DNA from: Vallitalea sp.
GTDB lineage: Bacteria > Bacillota > Clostridia > Lachnospirales > Vallitaleaceae
Length of the DNA stretch: 64,000 nt
NCBI GenBank assembly: GCA_025210235.1
Contig: JAOASG010000037.1
Coordinates: forward strand, 124,001-188,000
Direction: 5' to 3'
The translations under genes were made by a program, and so were the position numbers. Each line of letters opens with the position of its first letter. Positions within the stretch are counted from its first letter, which is position 1. The notes under the pieces were generated by a model. That model was not told the origin of the DNA and did not search any database. It was given only the letters and a program-made list of their open reading frames with translations. Of the stretch, positions 17,759 through 26,067 are shown piece by piece.

Positions 17759-17829
17759 AAAAGCTACCTAATTGGTAGCTTTTAAAATATCTTGAATTAC
17801 GTATATTAAATTAGTTCAAGATATTTTTT
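17759..17829 (+). terminator. Two consecutive perfect hairpins
   Basis: AAAAGCTACC/GGTAGCTTTT (17759-17783) is immediately followed by AAAATATCTTGAA/TTCAAGATATTTT (17784-17827), which ends in a T-run. The arms are almost perfect. Together with the terminator at 17700 they make three stems in 130 bases. A weaker imperfect stem (GAAAGTTC/GAACTTTC) lies at about 17918-17953. The rest of the region up to 18084 shows no gene. Confidence 0.65.
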
Positions 17830-18084
17830 CATCGATATCTTTTGATAAGTTAGTTACAATATAGTATTTGTAATAATGCAATCATTTATAATTTTCTAGC
17901 AGTATTTTTTGTAGTTTTTGAAAGTTCCTTACGTCTTAGGAATGAACTTTCTTGAAATAATGAATGAGCAATACTTAGAAAGTATTATTTAGCATTAGTT
18001 AGTATTGCATTAATATAATTAAGTATGGTAAAATAAACAAATAATTTTATAATTTATTTTAATAATGAAAAGGTAGGTTAAACA

Positions 18085-18231
18085 ATGTTTGAATCAAGAT
18101 GTGGAGTTTGTTGTAGTGTCTGTCAACTCAAAGACAAACTGAATTGTAATGAATGTAAATGTCAATTTAGTATATTTAACATTAAAAAACAACTTAAGAT
18201 CATTAATAGTTATGGATATAGTAATATATAA
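18085..18231 (+). pseudogene. Truncated DUF3795 Cys-rich protein
   Basis: A 48-codon frame starting MFESRCGVCCSVCQLKD, with further Cys residues in CNECKC. This is the N-terminal metal-binding motif of DUF3795 proteins, which are normally about 90-190 residues with more Cys pairs. The frame leaves the family pattern after about residue 30 and stops. Likely an internal deletion or truncation; a functional microprotein cannot be excluded. Confidence 0.5.
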
Positions 18232-18257
18232 ATGTGTATTTTAGGAGGACATAAATT

Positions 18258-18848
18258 ATGAAAAAACTTGTACAAGGTATCTTTATTGGATTATTAATTT
18301 CTACTTTTTATAGTGTAGTATTGGCTGGTGGCATATCACACACTATTAATGTGTTCATTAATAGTGTGAATATATCACTAAATGGAGAAAAAATTACATC
18401 TACTGGAGAAAACTACAAACTTGCTAACGGAAAAGAGACTCCATATAGTATTGTGTACAAAGGAACAACATACCTACCTATTAGAAAAGTAGCTGAACTT
18501 GTAAATCTTGATGTGAATTGGGATGGTAAAATAGGAACGGTAGTGTTAGGAAAAAGTGATACTAGTGAGGTTATAAAGGGGAAGAGCGAAAAAAAAGCCT
18601 CTAATAAGCTAATCAGAGAAAGCTACAGCACCTATATTTTTGATGGTGAGACATATATGGATAAGGTTACTTTAGAAAAAATATATAGCTATATTGATAG
18701 GGATATCAATAGAACAGATGAAGCTAGTACGGTACCTATTGCTTCAATTCTTCGCAATGGGAGTATATTAGTCAACAATGCAGATAATGGAGAAGAACAT
18801 GATGTGATAGCGTATATTCTTGAAAATGGAAAAGTAATATTTTTATAA
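18258..18848 (+). CDS. Exported stalk-domain (copper amine oxidase N-terminal-like) protein
   Basis: A 196-residue exported protein behind a strong AGGAGG site. Residues 1-23 form a signal peptide ending VVLAGG. Residues about 30-100 match the copper-amine-oxidase N1/stalk domain common on clostridial surfaces, with INVFINSVNISLNGEKI and GTTYLPIRKVAELVNLDVNW. The C-terminal 90 residues (YIFDGETYMDKVTLEKIY) are unassigned. There is no catalytic domain; the family serves as a cell-wall-associated anchor or scaffold. No operon partners: it is flanked by a truncated gene and a sigma-factor relic. Confidence 0.7.
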   Translation: MKKLVQGIFIGLLISTFYSVVLAGGISHTINVFINSVNISLNGEKITSTGENYKLANGKETPYSIVYKGTTYLPIRKVAELVNLDVNWDGKIGTVVLGKSDTSEVIKGKSEKKASNKLIRESYSTYIFDGETYMDKVTLEKIYSYIDRDINRTDEASTVPIASILRNGSILVNNADNGEEHDVIAYILENGKVIFL

Positions 18849-18965
18849 TTTGCGAATTATTCATTAAAGTATTCTTCTATAACTCCAACCAATACTTCAA
18901 ATGTATAGAGTGCATAAACCCATTGGGGGATTGTTATGCTATAGCTAAATCTTTTTCTACTGTTA

Positions 18966-19098
18966 TATTAGTCTAATTAATGTTATAGAGACTAAAAGTT
19001 ATTCTGTAATAGATTAAGTAGATATGAAAATAAAGATACGTCTACTTTACAATAAAATGTAATATGTATTAGACCAAAACAAAAAACTGTAATAGAAA
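18966..19098 (+). pseudogene. Second, more decayed copy of the sigma-K-like fragment
   Basis: This stretch aligns almost base for base with about 2896-3030, sharing for example GTTATAGAGACTAAAAG and AAGATACGTCT. It translates to INVIETKSYSVID, stop, VDMKIKIRLLYNKM with several stops. It must be a duplicate of the sigma-K-like segment that has decayed further. The rest of the 18849-19220 interval shows no gene. Confidence 0.7.
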
Positions 19099-19221
19099 TC
19101 ACATCACATCAGATAAGATTATACCCTAATAAAGGGGTAGAGAATACGATTCTATATAATTAAAGATGTAAGGATTATTGTAGAGATAATCTATCTAATT
19201 TGAAGGTAGGTTCAATATACA

Positions 19222-19268
19222 AAAACCTAAAACCAAATAGTAGTATTTTGGGTTTTAGGTTTTATTTT
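19222..19268 (-). terminator. Terminator of the sigma/anti-sigma operon
   Basis: AAAACCTAAAACC pairs with GGTTTTAGGTTTT over about 15 bases. The T-run on the + side and A-run on the other make it potentially bidirectional. It lies just beyond the 3' end of the RsiV-like gene. Confidence 0.8.
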
Positions 19269-19289
19269 TATGCAATTTTTAGAACCTAT

Positions 19290-20585
19290 TTATTTTGTAT
19301 AGGAAATCGTTGAAGGAAGAATTGTAACTTCATCACCCTCATCAAGTACGATGACTAGATTTCCTTCTTGTGACATATAGAAGTTTTGTGTTGGGTGAAT
19401 AGTTTCAAAATCAATTTCGCCTAACTGTTTTTTAATTTCTTCATTAATTAGTGTTACAAAATCTACATCTTCCGAAAATAGATCAGATAAGTTCACTACT
19501 TTTCCATTTTCTTTATCAATGTTATAATACAAGATTCCCTCTACAGTACCATTTTTTGTTTTAATAATCATCTTCAAGGTAAACCAATCTTTATTACTAA
19601 TTATTACTTCATATCCAGGATCTAAATTAGGGTCATTAGCTATCTTATTAAATTGTTCCAGTAAAACGACTGTATATTCTTCATCACTTAGTCTAGGCAA
19701 ACCTCCATCTATAACGCCAGTGTATTCAACAATTTGATCTTGATGATCAATAGAGCCAATGATCTTATTATAGTTAATGATTGAAGGTTGAATAGTAAAT
19801 TCTCTAGATCGACGAGCCACTTTCAAATCATCAAATACGATAACTAAATTTCCTTCTGGTGAAAAATAAAAATTCTCATCGGCAGTAATAACATTAAAAG
19901 AACCGCCATCAGCGTAATAATTATCTTCATTTTTAGCCATTTGTTTTTTAATATCTTTAGCAATTATGGTTGTATAATCTAGATCTTTTGAAAATAAATC
20001 GGAAAGATTCACTAGCTTATTTGTTTTCTTATCAATATTATAGTATTTATAAGAAGTAGAACTGCTAGCACGGGTTTCAACCATAGTTAGTTTTAGAGTA
20101 AACCAACTTTCGTTGCTTGTTACAACTTCATAGGATACGTCCAAATGTCCAACACCGTAATCAACCTCTTGTTTAAATTGATTTACTAAAGTTTCTATAT
20201 AATCTTTGATTTCTTTATTAACATCCTTCATACTATCATCACTTAATTGAGGGGTATTTGCATCAATACTCATAGCTATACCTTGTTCTTGGTAATTTCT
20301 ATAGGTTACTACTTTGAAATATTGACCAATTCCAGGAAGATCATAGAGTGTTGCAGCAAGCGTTGGATGAATATTAGGAAGTAAAACAAATAGTGCCATT
20401 ATACAAGCTGCAGCCCATGTTAATTTTGATCGAAATAGAATACTTCTCTTCTTAGTTTCATTTTTCTTAGCTATTTTTCTTTCATTTATATCATTCATAT
20501 TATTAGCCTCCATAATTATATCATCATCAATATTACCAATTTCAATAAAAAGTTTCATTTTTTTTTCTTCATTTATATTATTCAT
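19290..20585 (-). CDS. RsiV-like anti-sigma factor with two DUF3298 domains
   Basis: A 431-residue membrane protein starting at ATG 20585, behind GAGGG; the GTG at 20594 is less likely. About 50 charged residues form the cytoplasmic anti-sigma part, followed by one membrane helix (LTWAAACIMALFVLL). The extracellular part contains two copies of a DUF3298/RsiV-type domain, recognisable by the repeated YYNIDK, VNLSDLFS and FYFSPEGNLVIV / FYMSQEGNLVIV strings. In Bacillus, RsiV binds lysozyme and releases the ECF sigma factor SigV after cleavage. Having two sensor domains is unusual and suggests a different or bivalent ligand. The gene overlaps the sigma-factor gene by 8 bases. Confidence 0.8.
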   Translation of the reverse strand: MNNINEEKKMKLFIEIGNIDDDIIMEANNMNDINERKIAKKNETKKRSILFRSKLTWAAACIMALFVLLPNIHPTLAATLYDLPGIGQYFKVVTYRNYQEQGIAMSIDANTPQLSDDSMKDVNKEIKDYIETLVNQFKQEVDYGVGHLDVSYEVVTSNESWFTLKLTMVETRASSSTSYKYYNIDKKTNKLVNLSDLFSKDLDYTTIIAKDIKKQMAKNEDNYYADGGSFNVITADENFYFSPEGNLVIVFDDLKVARRSREFTIQPSIINYNKIIGSIDHQDQIVEYTGVIDGGLPRLSDEEYTVVLLEQFNKIANDPNLDPGYEVIISNKDWFTLKMIIKTKNGTVEGILYYNIDKENGKVVNLSDLFSEDVDFVTLINEEIKKQLGEIDFETIHPTQNFYMSQEGNLVIVLDEGDEVTILPSTISYTK

Positions 20586-21141
20586 ATAAAACACCCTCCC
20601 TCATTAGATGCTTTTTTAGCTTTTTTCTTAGCCGGTACAAGATAAACTTTACCTTGCTTTCACTTACATTAAAACTTTCAGCGATTACTTTAATAGAATC
20701 TGAATAATAATATCTACGCACAAAAATAATTCGATGTTCTTTTGATAAAGAATGTAAGAATTCTGAAATAGCCTTTTTCATGAATCCTTCTTCATACTTA
20801 GTTTCTGGTGTCTCCGAGGATGGTATAGTTTCTTCTAGTTCATCAAAAACTAGACTAAGTTCTGTACCGGATCTTTTTAATGCGGTCATTTTCCTATATC
20901 GATCAATAGCGATATTTCTAACAATCCTACTTATAAATGCACGTAGACAACTGGGTCTATGAGGTGGAATAGAATTCCAAATTCTTAAATATGTATCATT
21001 GATACATTCATGAGCATCTTGTTCATTAGAAACTATATTTTGAGCAATACGAAAGCAATAGCCTTGGTATTTTAATTTGGTCTCTTGAATAGCTTTTTCT
21101 GAACGTTTATGAAATAGCTCAATTATTTCTTCATCACTCAT
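20578..21141 (-). CDS. ECF-type RNA polymerase sigma factor
   Basis: A 187-residue sigma-70 family protein. Region 2 spans residues about 20-90 (QNIVSNEQDAHECINDTYLRIW, then FISRIVRNIAIDRYRK). Region 4 lies at about 125-180 (LSKEHRIIFVRRYYYSDSIKVIAESFNVSESKVKFILYR). Length is typical of extracytoplasmic-function sigma factors. It forms an overlapping operon with the RsiV-like anti-sigma gene, so it is probably held inactive at the membrane until an envelope signal is received. No target promoter was identified in the window. Confidence 0.88.
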   Translation of the reverse strand: MSDEEIIELFHKRSEKAIQETKLKYQGYCFRIAQNIVSNEQDAHECINDTYLRIWNSIPPHRPSCLRAFISRIVRNIAIDRYRKMTALKRSGTELSLVFDELEETIPSSETPETKYEEGFMKKAISEFLHSLSKEHRIIFVRRYYYSDSIKVIAESFNVSESKVKFILYRLRKKLKKHLMREGVLYE

Positions 21142-21325
21142 TAAATTAATTTCACCACCTATCTTTCTTTTTGGTTTATTAGAAGGCCTTCAATAGTATA
21201 GACGAAAAAGATATCCTTTGGTTGCATAAAAGTTTAAAAAATACCATAGCTACCAAGGAGTAGTATATATAACATGATAATAAATCCTTAGAAAAACTTC
21301 AATAAGTAATATAAGTCATTTATTC
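21142..21325. other. Noncoding upstream region of the sigma operon
   Basis: It contains the ribosome site of the sigma gene on the minus strand (GAAAGATAGGTGG). I see no further gene or clear promoter. Confidence 0.5.
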
Positions 21326-21428
21326 TATAGAAAAAGAATTGGTAGAGCAAAAGACAGATTCAGCGTCTAGAATGAAGTGAACAAGTTCTTGATGACTTCT
21401 TCGCATGGTTAAAAATAAAAAGCAATTA
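21326..21428 (+). pseudogene. IS66 transposase remnant
   Basis: IEKELVEQKTDSASRMK is followed, one frame over, by EQVLDDFFAWLK. The latter is the highly conserved C-terminal part of IS66 TnpC (usually VLDAFFAWL). Only about 35 codons remain, with stops. Nearby, 21662-21730 contains a weak similarity to the sigma-K-like segment (VVETKTNSLID). Confidence 0.55.
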
Positions 21429-21722
21429 AGCCATTTGTGATTGGTAGAAAAATGATATCAAAGCTTCTGGTTATATAACAATTATAGGCGAGGCTTTAAT
21501 TTTTGTATTATACCAGATAATTATTGGTGTTAATATGTTTGGAGTATTTGACCTTACAATAATACTCGGTTTTATATTCGAACAATGAAACTAATTTAAA
21601 TTGAGTTTTTTTAATAATAAACGTTAAATGATGTTTCTGAAGTAGCAGATTATAATAAACAAGATACATAAGTTGTGGAAACTAAAACTAATAGCTTAAT
21701 AGATTAAATGAAAGATGCAATC

Positions 21723-21793
21723 TAATAACTATATGAACAAATTAGCTTTAAAATATTATAAATACTGAATATTGATTTATTATAAATATATAT
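21723..21793 (+). repeat. Dispersed repeat B, copy 1
   Basis: Similar to 33426-33493, including 26 identical bases at 21758-21783 and 33461-33486. Outside the identical core, TAATAACTATAT-AACAAA is also shared. It lies in a gene-free stretch (21429-22082) that also contains a weak terminator-like stem at 21929-21957. Confidence 0.7.
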
Positions 21794-22082
21794 AGTAGGA
21801 ACTAAACAATAAACACCAAAAAAGTTGTTTATGTAGGTATTGAATATATAGTAGTAAATAAGTTATAATTGAGTTCATGACAATGACATCCTTTTTGTTT
21901 ATTTTTGTTGTAACCTTTTCAGATGTAAATGCCCTTATATAAATATAGGGTATTTTTAAAGAGTGTTAAAAATAATGTAAGTAGTATATATAATTGATTG
22001 TGGAAAAAACATATGTTATTAATAATATATATTTAATTTAAATTATTTAATATTATAAAAAATATACATAAAGGAGAAAAAA

Positions 22083-22502
22083 ATGAAGAAAAAATTAATA
22101 ATAGTAATGAGTTTATTAACATTAATAGTACTTATTTGTTCTGGAATTTATTATTTAAATAATACAAAGACAGTAGAACAATTAATTAATGACGAGACAT
22201 TTAAAAAGTGTCGACTAATAAAAGATAATAGGGGTGTTAATGTCGGTTCTAAGAAGGAAATTCAAGAAATATTTAATACATTTTATAAAAAAAAGTGTAT
22301 TAAAATGCTTCCTTGGGGAAAAAAACGTTACACAACTTATTATTGTATAATAACACAAGATAATGGTTTTATTATTTATGATTATCAGTATATAGCGTTA
22401 ACAATTGGTTATAAAGAAGTAATGTATAAGCTAACTGAACCGATTGAAGCAAATATTTTAGATGAATTCTTTGAAGGTAAGATTAACAAAAGCACTAATT
22501 AG
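22083..22502 (+). CDS. Small membrane-anchored or secreted protein, unknown
   Basis: A 139-residue protein behind AAGGAG. Residues 1-25 are a signal peptide or single membrane anchor (LIIVMSLLTLIVLICSGIYYL). The rest is basic, with VEQLINDETFKKCRLI, a lysine-rich loop (YKKKCIKMLPWGKKR) and a DEFFEG end. Three Cys residues lie outside the membrane. No family is recognised. The last codons overlap the left end of noncoding repeat copy 2, so the original 3' end of this gene may have been replaced when the repeat arrived. Confidence 0.5.
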   Translation: MKKKLIIVMSLLTLIVLICSGIYYLNNTKTVEQLINDETFKKCRLIKDNRGVNVGSKKEIQEIFNTFYKKKCIKMLPWGKKRYTTYYCIITQDNGFIIYDYQYIALTIGYKEVMYKLTEPIEANILDEFFEGKINKSTN

Positions 22503-22656
22503 TACATAGCAATAGCCTAAACTATATAATAATAGTTGTAAGATATAAATTGTTATTAAAAATTTATACTAGCTTATTATCCACTAATGATATAATTTGA
22601 TAATAATTAGTTCTATTTATAGGAGAAATATTAATTTCCCATTTTTTTATAGTAAT
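22492..22656 (+). repeat. Dispersed noncoding repeat, copy 2
   Basis: A direct-orientation copy of 2283-2437. The stem present in copy 1 is degraded here (AATAGCCTAAACT ... GTTGTAAGATAT). The sequence after it (to 22954) shows only short coding-like scraps (YIVDLQDIHNVERENFYKK) and no gene. Confidence 0.8.
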
Positions 22657-22954
22657 TATACAAATTCTTCTACCGTTAACAAATTCCTAATATAATATTA
22701 ATGCTATAAGTAACAAAAGTTACCAATAGGCAATTCTCATAGGAATGTAGAAAGGCTATAATAAAATATATTGTGGACTTGCAGGATATTCATAATGTTG
22801 AAAGAGAAAACTTTTATAAGAAGGTATAGCCCCATTGATGTATAGATTTAACTTACCGAAGAAGTATAAATTAGCAGAGGATTATGACTATTTATACCGA
22901 ATATAGTATTAAGGGAATGAGTGATTATTACAGATAAAGAATCGGGAGGTCTCA

Positions 22955-23788
22955 ATGAAAAATCATAGAAATGTTAATGGAAAGCTTCTACAAATGAACA
23001 AGAAATATTCTCAACTAAAACATAGTCAGAAAGAGTTTATATCTCTTGAATTGTATACCCAGTGTAAGGCTTATGTTATGGAAAAAGGAGTATTTCCTAA
23101 CAATGAACATAACTGTGACATTGTGGATAAAGTTATGGAAAAGATAGAAGAAAAGCAAATTTGGATTCCTTATGATGAAGTATACAAGCATTTTATTAGT
23201 AAAACAACAAAGTATAGAAATAAGATGCTCAAAGAAGATTTAATCATAGAGGACAATGGCAAGTTTGTGTTTAATAAAAAAATTATACTATATATTGCAA
23301 TGAGCTTGGATGGATATATAGCTGATGAATCAGGTGATGTAGGCTGGCTAGAGGAATATATAAACATAGAAGATACAGAATATGATGAATTCTATGAAAC
23401 GATTGATACAGTTATTATGGGTAGGAAAACATATGACCAAGTACTTAGCTTTGGTGAATATCCATATCAAAATGTAAAAAGCTATGTCTATAGCAATACA
23501 AGAACAGGTATAGATGAGAATGTAGAGTATATCAGAACAGCACCAATAGATTTGGTGAAATCATTGAAACAGCAATCAGGTAAACACACATGGTTAATAG
23601 GTGGAGCAGATTTGATTCATGATTTTATAGAGAATGATCTAATAGATGAATATCAGATAACTATATTACCAGTTATTTTAGGTAATGGAATTCCGCTATT
23701 TAAGAGTGGTGGTCATAGAGTTGGATTAGAACTAGTGTCGAAAAAGTATATTAAGAATATTGCAACTCTTACTTATAGAAGTAATTAA
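22955..23788 (+). CDS. Dihydrofolate-reductase/RibD-like protein with extra N-terminal domain
   Basis: A 277-residue protein behind GGGAGG. Residues about 110-277 match the YyaP/RibD C-terminal dihydrofolate-reductase-like family: LYIAMSLDGYIADESGDVGWL, TVIMGRKTYDQVL, HTWLIGGADLIHDFIENDLID and TILPVILGNGIPLF. These are NADPH-binding reductases of mostly unknown substrate. Residues 1-109 are an added helical domain (QLKHSQKEFISLELYTQCKAYVM, KYRNKMLKEDLI) of a winged-helix-like character that I do not recognise. Normal family members lack it. It could be a fused DNA-binding or interaction domain. The gene is transcribed alone. Confidence 0.75.
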   Translation: MKNHRNVNGKLLQMNKKYSQLKHSQKEFISLELYTQCKAYVMEKGVFPNNEHNCDIVDKVMEKIEEKQIWIPYDEVYKHFISKTTKYRNKMLKEDLIIEDNGKFVFNKKIILYIAMSLDGYIADESGDVGWLEEYINIEDTEYDEFYETIDTVIMGRKTYDQVLSFGEYPYQNVKSYVYSNTRTGIDENVEYIRTAPIDLVKSLKQQSGKHTWLIGGADLIHDFIENDLIDEYQITILPVILGNGIPLFKSGGHRVGLELVSKKYIKNIATLTYRSN

Positions 23789-23800
23789 GGGCTTAATATT

Positions 23801-23906
23801 ATGAAGATAGATCGTCAATTAGCTATAATAACATATTTACTAAATAGAGATATTGTACTGGAAAATATCTTGCTGAGAAATTTGAAGTTACTGAGAGAAG
23901 TCTGGA
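23801..23906 (+). pseudogene. Frameshifted start of a WYL-type regulator
   Basis: MKIDRQLAIITYLLNRDIV is nearly identical in pattern to the start of the WYL regulator at 4315. A missing base at about 23852 shifts the frame, and the other frame continues GKYLAEKFEVTERSLD before similarity ends. The helix-turn-helix is interrupted and the rest of the gene is absent. Confidence 0.7.
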
Positions 23907-23962
23907 TCATATTTATGAATGTTGACTATAGTCTTATTAGTCTAACGATTTGACCTAAAAAA

Positions 23963-23993
23963 TTGACTCTAACGTTATGTTATAGTGTATATT
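23963..23993 (+). promoter_or_regulatory. MerR-type promoter with 19-bp spacer
   Basis: TTGACT and TATATT are separated by 19 bases that contain a dyad, CTAACGTTA-TGTTATAG. The over-long spacer with a central inverted repeat is the hallmark of MerR-family operators (TTGACTCTA type). It drives the DUF2268 gene at 24058. No merR gene is present within the neighbourhood. Confidence 0.7.
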
Positions 23994-24057
23994 ATTATTA
24001 GATGGAAAAATTTATAACAATTTGTTTCTTATATACAGTGAAGAAAGGTTGGTTAAA

Positions 24058-24969
24058 ATGAATATTACACTAATAAGGTCAGATGAAATCTACAAAAAGA
24101 TGATGAAATCGCCGAAAGAAAAAAGAAATAACATTTATCGTTATGAAATGATGAAGCCTTTTGAGGAGAAGTGGTCTTGCATGAATGTTCCTTTGAAAGC
24201 TTCTTACGAAGGTGGGTATGATGTTGTTATGGCAAGCAGTATGCTTGGTTTTTTACCACCAATAGACGTTGATGAAGGACAAAAAGAAAATATAGATTTA
24301 ATATCAAGAGACAGTCTATGGAGCACGTGTGAAAGAACCATTTATAATTCGTTTAATCTTTTTACTAAAGCTGGATATGATTTAGAAGTAAAGGATTATG
24401 TGTTTTCCATAATGCTTGCTAATCCCCAAAATCCTTATATATCAATGAATCAAGGTTATTGTGGTGATGGAGGTATACCTGGTTATATTTTTGTGTCATT
24501 GGTTCCAAATGATTATACTTTAAGTAGGCTTCACGTGGCGTTAGCTCATGAATGTAATCATAATGTTCGTTTTCAATTTGAAAAGTGGAAAATGAACATT
24601 ACGTTAGCAGAAATGATGATTAGTGAGGGATTAGCAGAAAACTTTGCGGAGTTTATGTTTGGCGAAGATATGATTGGACCTTGGGTTAGCAAAACATCAA
24701 TTGATATGCTCAATAACCATATTAAGCCAATCATCAAAGATGTTCTTGATGTAACAGGGTTTGAAAATATAACACCATATCTTTATGGTGACAAACACGC
24801 AGAATTACGAGGATTTTTCCCAGTAGGACTCTCCTATTGTGCAGGATATGCTTGTGGTTATTATATGATTAAGCATTATCTATATAAGACAGGTAAGTCA
24901 ATTGTTGAGGCCACTTTAACACCTTCAAGTGAGATAATGAAGGAAATAGAGGATTTTTGGGATGAATAA
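24058..24969 (+). CDS. DUF2268 predicted Zn-dependent protease (YjaZ-like)
   Basis: A 303-residue cytoplasmic protein of the DUF2268 family. HECNH (residues 164-168) is the zinc-binding HExxH motif, and Glu190 in MMISEGLAENFAE is a plausible third ligand. An N-terminal strand-rich region (YDVVMASSMLGFLPPIDV) precedes it. ATG 24058 with GAAAGG upstream is preferred over the TTG at 24022, which is too near the promoter. It is controlled by the MerR-type promoter just upstream, which fits the common association of YjaZ-like proteases with MerR/TipA-type regulators responding to drugs or peptides. The substrate is unknown. Confidence 0.8.
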   Translation: MNITLIRSDEIYKKMMKSPKEKRNNIYRYEMMKPFEEKWSCMNVPLKASYEGGYDVVMASSMLGFLPPIDVDEGQKENIDLISRDSLWSTCERTIYNSFNLFTKAGYDLEVKDYVFSIMLANPQNPYISMNQGYCGDGGIPGYIFVSLVPNDYTLSRLHVALAHECNHNVRFQFEKWKMNITLAEMMISEGLAENFAEFMFGEDMIGPWVSKTSIDMLNNHIKPIIKDVLDVTGFENITPYLYGDKHAELRGFFPVGLSYCAGYACGYYMIKHYLYKTGKSIVEATLTPSSEIMKEIEDFWDE

Positions 24970-25030
24970 TCAGCTTTAAACTGTAAATGAAATAGCAAGA
25001 CTATGTCATTTTAATAATAGGAGGGAAAAG

Positions 25031-26011
25031 ATGAAACGTAGATATAGTGTAATAATAGTATTATTACTTAGTATAATGCTTATATGCAATTCATGTGCAT
25101 ATAGAGATAACAACCATAATAATGAACCTGTTGATAATTTGAAAAAACACCAAGAGAAGGTGCTGAATAATGAAGAGGAGAGCACTATAGCAGTTCATGA
25201 CCATAACCTAACTGATACAATAGATAATGATGCAGATAGTCAAGATAAAGAGGTTATAAGTGAGGTTAGTAATGAAGAACCTATTGATATGGATAAGGAT
25301 GACCTAGAAGAATTGGAAACTGATGGGACTAAGATACTTAAACCGCTAATACTTTATAATTTTCCAGATATAAGCAAAAAAGCATTAGAGGATTGGAAAG
25401 TGTATCAAAGAATTTCTGAAACAAAAAAGGATTATAATGACCTTACTCAAGAAGATAAGGACTTAATAAGTCAGTTTGAACCTTATGGAGCACCATGGAA
25501 TACTGTACCTCCTTCTGAGTTTACTGGGGATTGCATGTTTTATGCTGGCGCCTATGAAGATGCGCTGTATAAAATAATAGCAACGTCTAATTTAGAGAAA
25601 CAAGGTGAAATAGAATATAGTGCCATTCAAGCACATGATTTTCGAGTGGATACAGCATGGGTTGAGGGTGTAGATGGCTATGGTATAGGAGAATATATCT
25701 CTTACTATTTCAAATCAAATGCATCTCATATATCTACTATAGCAATTTATAACGGTTATGCTAAGAATGAATATTTATATAACAATAATGGAAGAGTAAA
25801 AAAATTATGTTTATATGTCAATGGGAGAAAGTATGCCATACTTGAGTTAGAAGATACATGGAAAAAGCAGGTGTTTAATGTCGAACCATTAAAATCTACA
25901 ATTGAAGGTATTGATCTTATATTAACTTTCGAGATACTTGAAGTCTATCAAGGGAATAAGTGTGAGGATACTTGTATAGCTGATATTAATTTTTCAGAAG
26001 GTGGTATATGA
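25031..26011 (+). CDS. Lipoprotein with NADase-type glycan-binding domain
   Basis: A 326-residue exported protein behind GGAGGG. Residues 1-22 are a signal peptide ending in LICNSC, a probable though imperfect lipobox (Cys22). Residues 23-110 are a low-complexity acidic linker rich in D, E and N. Residues about 195-326 match the NADase-type glycan-binding (galactose-binding-like) domain: IQAHDFRVDTAWVEG, YISYYFKS, IAIYNGYAKNEYLYNNNGRVKKL, TFEILEVYQG and CIADINF. It probably binds cell-wall or extracellular glycans. No catalytic domain is present. The downstream sensor operon begins 56 bases later, so a link to surface signalling is possible. Confidence 0.75.
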   Translation: MKRRYSVIIVLLLSIMLICNSCAYRDNNHNNEPVDNLKKHQEKVLNNEEESTIAVHDHNLTDTIDNDADSQDKEVISEVSNEEPIDMDKDDLEELETDGTKILKPLILYNFPDISKKALEDWKVYQRISETKKDYNDLTQEDKDLISQFEPYGAPWNTVPPSEFTGDCMFYAGAYEDALYKIIATSNLEKQGEIEYSAIQAHDFRVDTAWVEGVDGYGIGEYISYYFKSNASHISTIAIYNGYAKNEYLYNNNGRVKKLCLYVNGRKYAILELEDTWKKQVFNVEPLKSTIEGIDLILTFEILEVYQGNKCEDTCIADINFSEGGI

Positions 26012-26049
26012 TATAAGCATATAATAATTAGTTCTATTTATAGTAGAAA
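26010..26049 (+). repeat. Partial third copy of the dispersed noncoding repeat
   Basis: GATATAAGC ... ATAATTAGTTCTATTTATAG at this site matches 2369-2408, with only a few changes. Only this 40-bp core of the longer repeat is present, directly upstream of the ribosome site of the sensor operon. Confidence 0.7.
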
Positions 26050-26067
26050 GTATAGGAGGATTTAGCT

